Below, piece by piece: positions 55,934 to 64,000 of a stretch of 64,000 nt of DNA. This DNA is from Hirsutella rhossiliensis (Eukaryota > Ascomycota > Sordariomycetes > Hypocreales > Ophiocordycipitaceae), in the NCBI RefSeq assembly GCF_020360975.1, contig NW_025408679.1, positions 806,001 through 870,000 of the forward strand. Direction: 5' to 3'. The number at the start of each line of letters is the position of its first letter. The first letter of the stretch is position 1. Below the pieces are notes generated by a model. The model saw nothing but the letters and a program-made list of their open reading frames with translations, was not told the origin of the DNA and did not search any database. The translations under genes and the position numbers were made by a program.

Positions 55934-58900
55934 ACTACTACGTTTACCTTTAGATTATATACTAAAGTTTAAATAACTTTAACGCTTATATCTTATAAGA
56001 TATACTTAAAGTCTTTCTTTATTTTAGGCCCTTTATTAATTATAGCGTATAGTATTATACTATACTTATAAATAATAAAGAGTATAAATTTAGTTATAGC
56101 TCCTATAGTAATTTCTTTAACTAAGGTTACTTCTACTTATTTAGTAAGGTTATTTTATACTTTTATAAGGTATAAATACTTATAATTAAATAGTATATAC
56201 TAGCTATTAAAGTAAACTTTACTTATAAGGTAGCTAGGTATAGTTACGGTTATAAATTCCTAGGGTCTTTTAATTATAAAGTACTAGTATTCTTTATAGA
56301 AAGAGATTATACTATAAATATTATTTTAAAAGCTAGCCTATTAATACTTATTCTTTATAAATATATATATAACTTATCGTCCTTTATATCCTATTTATAT
56401 ATAGTACTTTATAATAAACCTTTTCCGTTCTTTTAAGTCGTTTACGATTATTATAGGTCCCCTTTCTTTATTCTTAGGAAGTTACTAAAGCTTTTAATCT
56501 TTAATATAAAACTTTAAACTCTTTAAGTATAGCTTTCTATAGTCTTATTTAAAAAGGCCCTTAAGTCGTTTTAACGTTTAAAGGAGGTCTATAATTATTC
56601 TTAATTCCTTTAAGTAGTCCCTTTCTAGCTTAGTCCCCTATACTACGTTTAAGTAAAAGTCTATAAACTCTTTAATATTACCTTCTATTTCCTTATTTAA
56701 TATATTAAAAGGTTAGTTAAGCTTTCTTAAGAGTCTATTAACTACGCTATTCTTCTTACCTTCGATATATTATATAGTAAAGTTAAAGAGGAAAATATAG
56801 CTTCTTTAATAAGTTAATATAGCTTTAAGGATATCTTTAAAGGCACCTTTTAATTAATCGACTAAGACTTATACGGTAGTTTCTAAGATAAAATACACGC
56901 TATATAAGTATATTCTTAGTCTCTTAAGTATACTTAATATAGCCTTATACTCCCTCTTTATTATATTATATTTAGTTTTTATTAGTAACTATATTTTACT
57001 TTTAAACCTTATAAGGCGCTTTATTTTATTAATAATTTATATTTAGACTGCTCCTTAGCTACGTAGACTAGTATTATATATTAAAATAATATCTCTTTTT
57101 CTTAGGCTAATATTAAGGGATACTAAAAAGACTAAATTAGTTATAGCCTCCTTTAAAGGAGCTATCGCTTTTACTTATTTATTTCCTTACTCTTAGTAAA
57201 CTTCTTTCTTTAATAGGTTTATAAAAGGTTTTACTAAGATAGCGAACTATTTAATATAGATTTAATAGTATCCTATAATACTAAGGAAAGCTTTAATATA
57301 TATTATATTAAGGTATCTTATCTATTTCTTAATCTTAATAACCTTAGTAATTATAAGGCGTTTTATATTTATTTTATAGATATAACTAATAACTTTAGTT
57401 ACTTACTAATAGAATTTCGATTTAGCCCTTATAATTATATAACTAAAGAGTTCGAAATTAACTAAGACTTTATTAAGGTTAATAAGGTATTCGAAGATAA
57501 ATCTCCTTACTTTTAGCGCTACCGTTTTATTATTATACGTTATATTAAGACCTTTAATACCTATAATATTAAGGAAATTCCTATAGATATTTAGTATAAG
57601 GTCTTAAAAGATTCTTTATATTATCTTTATAAATTAGCCGACTAAATTTATAGCCCTTAAAAGGAGTATATATATATATAAGAGGCTAATAAGTATCGTA
57701 AATATTATTAAGTTATAGCTTTTAATATTAAGAGGGATCTAATTATAGCTTAAAAAAAGGTCTAAGAAGGAAAGGATCTTATATATTAAGAAGTAGTCGC
57801 TAAACTTATTTATATTTAGTAGTAGGTTTATATCTCTTATTATAAAGGTATTTATATATATAGTAAAATTAATTAAGTATAGCTATTTATCTTTCTTTAT
57901 TATAAGGAAAAAGGGGTTCTTATAAGGCTTATACCTTTCTTTAAGGATACTTATTTCTAGTTTAATTTTAAGGATATCGATAACTTTCTACTTTATTACT
58001 TTTAAGATTAAAATTAAGGCTACTTACTATACCTTATATTTTATTATCCTAATAACTTATAGGGGGGCTATAACTAGGTTAACTTTACCTTTTTTTATAA
58101 AGTCTTAGGATAATACTACTTCCTTATTAAAAAAAGTACTATTAAAGATCTAGATTTTTACCTTTATAAGAAAGTCCTTAAATTATTTATAAATTACTTT
58201 AAGTTTTTCTTATATTAGCTGCTTTGCTTTCTATATACTTAAGAGTTTTCCTATTAAGTATTCTAAGTAAGGTTTAGGCTATATTATATCTTTAATAGTA
58301 TTTTATTTAGTTTTCTTTTTACTTAGGGTCCCCTTTTAATATTAAGCTGTTTAATAAAGTATTATTAATAATATTAATCTTATTTACCTTTCTTTTAAAA
58401 AGAGAATTAAATCTTAGATTATATAATCTAATAGGTCGTTTCCTCCTTATCTTAACTTTAACCTTTTAAATCTTTCTAAACTTCTTTCTAGCTCTAATAA
58501 TATATTTATTAAACTCTCCTATAGCCTTTATAACTATAACTTTAATAATCTCTTTTATTATACTAGATTTAATAGCTAGAATCGCCTTATCTCCTTCGTT
58601 TATAATTAATTACTATTATACTAATACTATTAAGAGCTTATTTACGCTAGTATAAGCTAGGTTAAGGACTTAGTTAGCGCCCCTTTTATAACTAAGGATC
58701 TTATATCTTAGTAAGAGAATCTTAGTAATTAAGGTATTTAAAAGGGGGTTTCTTTATAATTATTAAGTAGCTCTTAGGTTATCTTCTTTAACTTTTATTA
58801 CTAAATCCTAAAAATATTTTCTTAGGAGCTAGGTAGCTATTTCCTATATAGTCTACTTAAGCTTTAGTCTTTTATATATATTTTTAATAACTATTAACGT

Positions 58901-59218
58901 TATAGTCTAAAAGGATTTTACTATATTAATCTTATCTAAAAGCTTATATTTAATAGCTCCTACTACTAATATAACTACCTAAATAGTACTAATTTAATAT
59001 TTAACCTATATATCGCCGTTCCTTAAAGAGTAATTAAATAATATATACGCGGGTTTAATAAATAGTATACCTAAGATAAAGGGGGCTAAGACTCTATCTA
59101 ATATAATATAAAGATAGATTAGTATCTAGGCTATACTTAAATAGAAATTAGTTTCTACCTTCTTAATAATATTTATAAGGGACCCAGTATACGCTATTAT
59201 TAATACTCTTATTAGTAG
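55934..59218 (-). pseudogene. Gypsy-G pol remnant
   Basis: A minus-strand Ty3/gypsy-like polyprotein, very eroded. The segment about 57,000-58,250 reads as reverse transcriptase with its connection to RNase H: RLIYKDNIKNLLRPYTKYLQ, FILINLNKVLVNFELFSYIIIRAKSKFY (family xLxxxxIxLxxxKSFxGYPSVxLLGxxV) and YLNIIYIKAFLSIIGYY-IYIKQFAILVKPFINLLKK (family LExYLGxxGxLRxxIxxYAxxxxPLxxLK). RNase H-like TKYNIIKREYKAILSILKRLRIYLY (about 56,930-57,000) follows. Toward 59,000-59,200 a protease-like stretch (TGSLINII...LGILFIKPAYIL) appears. It fits the fungal gypsy group with the RPYxxFxxAYIDDI motif, but the catalytic Asp pair could not be pinned down. Confidence 0.6.
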
Positions 59219-59223
59219 GAATT

Positions 59224-59919
59224 TATAAGAATATACCCTTATATTCCTATTTTACTGTTATAAAGAAATAACAGGCATAGGGAGGCTTTATAGAATAAGC
59301 TAGTAAAAAGGGGCTCTATAATACAGTCTAAGGAATAACCCTAAAAGACAAAGACCTCTACTAGATAACTATACCTTCCTCTAGGAAAAGCGGGTCAGGA
59401 TAAGCCTATCTTAATAAACAAAAATATGCATAAAATGCATAAGTCAATTACGAGCAGAACGGATACCCTATTGCCTATTTTGGCCTAGCGGTTCCGAAGA
59501 TATCCGCGATACGAGAATAGGTGGGGCATAGAACATTCTGGTAAAATCCACTACTCATGCCAGAACCCATAGTCTTACGTCAACCATCACGCCACAATCA
59601 GACCACCTACTAAGTTAGGAAGATATACTATAGATAGAGCTTTTTAAGCACTATAGAATGTGCTAGAAAGCTAACTAATTGGTCTACTAGTGGGCGAGCA
59701 ATGGTCTATAAAAGACGAAGGATTTCCCTGGGAGTAGTAGAAAAAAAGGAGTAAGCACACAAGCATCTTTTGCAACGCTATTCTTTCAATATATTATTCA
59801 GCCCCTTATATGCTCGTTATAAATTCCAGACGAAATCCTACCCTATACTCCTTCGACCGATCTTTCCGCTTACGTCATCGATTACCCGATTCTGCGCTTA
59901 TTGCTCATACCTTTTTACA
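59224..59919 (+). repeat. Young solo LTR-D (TSD gaatt)
   Basis: A 696-bp LTR flanked by gaatt at 59,219-59,223 and 59,920-59,924. It starts tataag and ends ttaca. It keeps many CA/TG (acaggcatagg, catgccagaaccc), unlike the same repeat at 21,785-22,481. It interrupts gypsy-G near its protease region. No coding capacity; short open frames at 59,770-60,013 run out of it into the flank and are not genes. Which element it belongs to is unknown, since no internal partner lies in the window. Confidence 0.92.
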
Positions 59920-59924
59920 GAATT

Positions 59925-60900
59925 TAAGCCTATATATATTTATATATCTTTTAGTAATAAGGTTTCCTTTAAACTTAGTATCGATTAAGGCGATTAAAAC
60001 TTTAGCTTTCTAGCTACTAAGCTATACTTTAATATAAGCTAGGTCTTATATATACTTAAGTAAGTAAAAGGGTATAAGGACTATATTTATATATATTATA
60101 AGAACTATTATATAGTCTTTTAAAGTTATCTCTTAGTATCTTATTAAGAGCACTACTTCCTATATAATAAATTTATCTTTCCTTAGTCTTATTACCTTTA
60201 AAGTTTATTAATTAGATAGTCCTTAAGCTAGTTATATTACGCTAATTATATTAGTTATAAACCTAACTTCCTTTAGTACTTATTAAACTTTAAGGCACTT
60301 ATAATCTAATTTTTTATAAGTAAGGTAAGCAAGCTTAATCGGTTTAACCTAGTATTCTTTATCTTATTCTTTAACTTATACTAAAGCTACTATAAGTTTT
60401 CCTTATAAATATTTAAGGAGGAGTAAACTACTTTTTATATTATCTTTAGCTGCTTTTATAACTATTTTTATAGCTCTATAAGGTCTTATATTACTTTTTA
60501 CTTTCTTTAAGGTCTAGAATTTAATATTTTCTATACTTTAAGCTATATCTATATTTCTTATATAAAGTCTCTTACTTAGTTAAGGAATAAAGTTAATTAA
60601 GTAATTTAAAGGGATTAAGATTCTTTTATATATAATTTCTCTAATAATTTTATTTATAAGCCTATTAAACTTCTTATTTAGATCTCCTTTATATCTATAG
60701 TATATAAAAATAATTTTTAAGCTAGTTTTTACTATTCTTATTATCTTAATTTCCTTTATATCCTCTTTAACTCTTTATCTTTTTCCCTTAAAAGTATTTT
60801 TATTTTTATTAAGATTACGCTAAGGACCTAGCTAAAGGTATCTAGAACTTTAATATTAAATAGGAGGGAAAAACTAAAGTACTTAGGGGAAAACCCTCCC
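59925..60900 (-). other. Probable gypsy-G gag/5' region, unassigned
   Basis: Continues the target interrupted by LTR-D. On the minus strand Lys/Arg/Glu-rich frames are suggestive of gag, but no zinc knuckle was located. It ends with the tract agggaaaaac...gggaaaaccctcccct (60,862-60,893), a short inverted repeat. Confidence 0.4.
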
Positions 60901-61470
60901 CTCTTTTAATATAGGTCTACTTTAAACGAGGTTATAGTAATAGTATATAGGAAATTTACGCTAGCTACTATAGGCTCCTCCCGCGCTATTATATCTTAGT
61001 ATAGGCCCTCTTAGGCTATAGCCGCTACTATCCTAAGCGGCCGCGGCCCGGGCTCGCTAGCCTAAGCCTAGGGTTATAAGTAGTAGTCTCTCTTTAAGGG
61101 CCTAACTTATAGGCGCCTCTATTTACTATAGCTTCTGCGTTATAGCCGCGTAGCCGCGGTCGCGTTAGCTTATTAGTCTATTAGTTAGTAGGGTAGGTAA
61201 TATCCGGTTACTAGGCCGGGCGCTAGTATAGGTTACTCTTAGGTAGGGCTAGCTAATTAAAATTCGGTTAACTAGCTCTACTAATCGTAAATTAGTTCCT
61301 ATCTAGCTATATAACTTCCTAATTAAGGGCGCGGCGGCCTATATTTACCTTCTATTATATAGTTATTAATTATATATACTTAGCTTGCGTATATATATAC
61401 CTACCCTCCCCCCTTAGTTCTATTTATACCTCCTCCTATCTCTTTATTAGCTATCTCTTTTATAGGCCTT
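60901..61470. other. CpG-retaining unassigned segment
   Basis: Rich in CpG words despite full loss of CA/TG: taagcggccgcggcccgggctcg (about 61,035-61,056), tagccgcgtagccgcggtcgcg (61,143-61,165), gggcgcggcgg (61,325). It would have been GC-rich before RIP. It may be the LTR or leader of the element that follows. No repeat partner in the window. Confidence 0.45.
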
Positions 61471-64000
61471 ACTACTACCTCGCTTACTTTATTTCTATAA
61501 CTCTACGTCTCTTTAGTACTATATTTAGTTTACTTATCGCTATATTATAATATTTAACTAAGAAGCTAACTTAAGTAGTAGTAGCTCGCTTCCTTTAAAA
61601 CTACTTCTTTATAAGAAAGTTACTACTATAGTAAGATCGGAGCGCTCTATTCTATATTTTATATATATTAAGCGTCTTACTAGTAAGCCTACCTATAAGT
61701 TCTTTACTAGCTATTAAAACTAGTTTTATAAGTATTAATCCTAGTTTTATCTTAGGTTAGTCTTACCTTTAGTATTTTTAACTAACTTTAATAGCTATAA
61801 AGGCTAAAGTATATATTACTTATACTAACTTTAACTAGTCTTATTACTAAGTAAGTAACCTTATCTTATTATAGTACTATCTAAGTTTAGTACTAATTTA
61901 TATTCTAAATTACCTTTAAAGGTAAGGAGGCCGCGTATACCCTTTACTAAGTATAGTCTAAGGTTAATAGCCTTTCCCTTATTAAGGGTTTAGTATAAGA
62001 GTACCTTTACTGTGCTACTCTAGAAACTTATATTTACGCTAGTTAAAAGGCCCTTACTACTAAAGGTAAGGGCACGTTAAGTAAGTCTACCCTTAGTCTA
62101 GCTATAATCGCTAAGAATATTAAGATACTCGTATTAGCTTTTACTTATTTTATAGATAATACCTACTATATATATAAGTCCTTAAAGAAGCACCTAAGTA
62201 AGCTTAGCGATACTATTAAGACCTTAGCCTAAGTTAAGCTTAAGTCGCTCTAAGTTACTTAAAAGACTTTTATAGTAGTTAACGATCTCGCTAACTATTT
62301 CTATCTTATTACTAGTAATAACCTTAATAGTAAGGATAGTAGTTTTAATCTTACTAAGCTTAGTCTAGCCTTAGTCCCTTTTAATAAAGGGAAGGGTAAG
62401 GGTAAAGGTAAGGCGGCTACTACGCTTAAGGCTCTATTTAAGGCTAAGGCTAAGAAGTCTACTATTATCGCTATACTTATAGTTATCGCGAAGCTAGCTT
62501 ATAAACCTACCGCGTTTTCTTTTATTAGTTTTAATATTAAGCTATAGCCTAGTAGTTCTCTTAGCGCTAAGCCCGCCTTAAAGCATCCCTATCTTATATC
62601 GCTTATTAATCTTACTAGCGCTCCTAACCTTATTTAGTAGCGTCTTTATAGCTATCGCGATTTAGTCTTAGCTAAGATTATTACTAGTCTTAACCTTAAT
62701 TAAATCTAAGGTTATAGTATAGGCTATAGTAAACGCCTCTACGCCGCCGCTAGTATAGGTCCTACCTTAGTATAAACCTTAGTTATTACTTTATTTTATA
62801 AGCTAGCTATCTAAGCTAGCTCTAGTTTAAGTTTAAGGTTAAGCCTAACTAGTTATCGTTAAGCTTCTTATAGTAATAGTAGTCCCTATACTCCTTATAA
62901 GCCTTAGGTTACTCCCTCTTATACCCCGCGTACTACCTTAAGAGGGTCCTATTATTCTTATTACGATAATAAGGTAGATATTACTATTAATAAGTTAAGC
63001 TAGGGTTATAGTTTAAGGGGCTAGTTATTAGCTTTATCTTAGTTTAGTTCTAAGTTAAGTTTTATTTAATTATAGCTTTTTAATAATAGGTCTTATTCTA
63101 TAGCTATTAAAGCTAGTTTAGTTAGGTTATATTAATTCTATTTAGCTTATAGTTTAATCGGCGAGGTTTACGCTTAGTTTAGGTTTAGTTCGGTTAATAC
63201 TATAGTCTTATTATTATAAGTCCTCTCCTTTTTTAGATCGCTTTAGTAAGGGAAGTAGTTAGCTAAGGTAGTCTTAATTAAGGCCGCTTTATCTTTAGCG
63301 CGACCCCGGTCTTATTATCCGGTATATCTATATATAGCCTTTAAGCTAGGTCGAACTAATAGAGCCTACTTAAGCGGAGGAACTATTATACTAGCGGCGC
63401 CGCTATCCTTTTACTTTTAAAGGCCCGCTCTTATATTACTTATATCTAAGGCCTATATTAAGAGGGACTCCCTTACCTCTTTTATAAATAAGTAGTTAAT
63501 TATTATATAGTAGATAGTATCTTATTTTTATCTATAGGTATATACTAGTAAGACTATACTAAGGACCTATTAATTAAAGAAAAAGTTATTAAGCTTAATC
63601 TTTCTTATATATATCTAAGTAATTACTATACTAATATACTTAGGGAGGCCCTTATAATAGTTTAGCGTTATTACTTTATCGAACTATAATAGGAAGTTAG
63701 TAAGGTAAAGGGTACTTTAGTATTATTAAATCGCGTTTTCCTTAGCGTTTTATTAAGCGGCTTATTCCTTATTTAGCCTTTTAAGTAACTAAGTCTTATC
63801 TAAGAGGTCGTTCGATCTTATTTAGCTTTAGACCCCTTTTATTTCCTTTATAAGGGGGGGCCTATTAAGTAATAGCGCTACTAAGGGCCTACTCTCTCTT
63901 TAGCGTTACCTCCTCTTAAGTATACCTATAACTATATTAAATATACGTTAGATTTAGCTTAGGAGCTTTGAATCCTTTAACCTTTAAAAGGTATCTATTA
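61471..64000 (+). pseudogene. Unidentified degraded element, plus strand, cut by window end
   Basis: From about 61,880 to 63,240 one plus-strand frame gives a sensible composition if TAA/TAG are read as mutated Gln codons. There is a Lys/Ser/Leu-rich start, a basic GKGKGKGKAA tract at about 62,395-62,420 followed by KAKAKKS, then Pro/Ser/Tyr-rich sequence (YTPYKPQVTPSYTPRTT, about 62,890-62,935) and a further region to 64,000 with GRTNRAYLSGG-like text. This would suit a gag-like, basic nucleic-acid-binding protein of a retroelement. No family motif (zinc knuckle, RT, integrase, tyrosine recombinase) was found, and freedom from TGA is not informative in this base composition. Confidence 0.3.

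Noticed and set aside
59770..60013. Two overlapping short plus-strand open frames
   Set aside because: They start inside solo LTR-D and run into unrelated RIP-mutated flank; not conserved in the old LTR-D copy.

Overview
The window is a 64 kb block of nested, mutated transposable elements with no recognisable host gene. It most likely comes from a filamentous ascomycete (Pezizomycotina). CpA and TpG are almost absent over most of it, TpA is in large excess, CpG survives, and old reading frames are full of TAA/TAG where the reading frame expects CAA/CAG/TGG. This is the classical signature of repeat-induced point mutation (RIP). The element families seen (Ty1/Copia, Ty3/gypsy, Tad1-like LINE, Fot1/pogo-like and PIF-Harbinger DNA transposons) fit that group; no species can be named. 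Family letters used below (Copia-A, LTR-B and so on) are local labels.

Layout. 0.2-3.7 kb: 3' part of a Copia element (Copia-C) with its 3' LTR. 3.7-12.9 kb: rearranged Copia-A pieces in both orientations, a 403-bp tandem duplication, an unidentified stretch, and an internally deleted Copia-A derivative (8,851-11,967). 13.5-19.8 kb: an almost RIP-free composite retroelement on the minus strand with 96-bp LTRs and a 5-bp target duplication. It holds a Copia-A gag-pol plus a whole Copia-A LTR, placed next to the 195-bp internal domain of what looks like a miniature LTR element (TRIM) carrying tRNA-like motifs. 19.8-24.2 kb: Tad1-like LINE reverse transcriptase, a solo LTR, and a Fot1/pogo-like transposase. 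24.9-29.4 kb: a gypsy element (+) broken by a MITE-like element and a solo Copia-A LTR. 29.4-42.2 kb: a full-length minus-strand Copia-A with a second full-length plus-strand Copia-A inserted in its gag. 42.3-45.4 kb: a two-gene PIF-Harbinger transposon, only partly RIP-mutated. 46.8-54.7 kb: a full-length minus-strand gypsy element with an opposite-strand accessory reading frame beside its 3' LTR. 54.7-60.9 kb: another minus-strand gypsy element split by two young solo LTRs. 60.9-64 kb: a CpG-retaining segment and an unidentified degraded region.

History. Nine insertions can be delimited by exact terminal and target-site duplications: tttat, gttat, aatat, actaa, gattc, TTA, ttatt, acttt and gaatt. 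Together they give a relative order of events. Old copies are saturated with RIP and their catalytic Asp/Glu codons have become Asn/Lys. The composite element, the solo LTR at 55.5 kb and the solo LTR at 59.2 kb are nearly clean. Either RIP weakened late in the history of this locus, or the late arrivals escaped it.

Nothing here is expected to make a working protein now. The locus reads as an AT-rich, gene-free isochore, possibly pericentromeric, subtelomeric or on an accessory chromosome.
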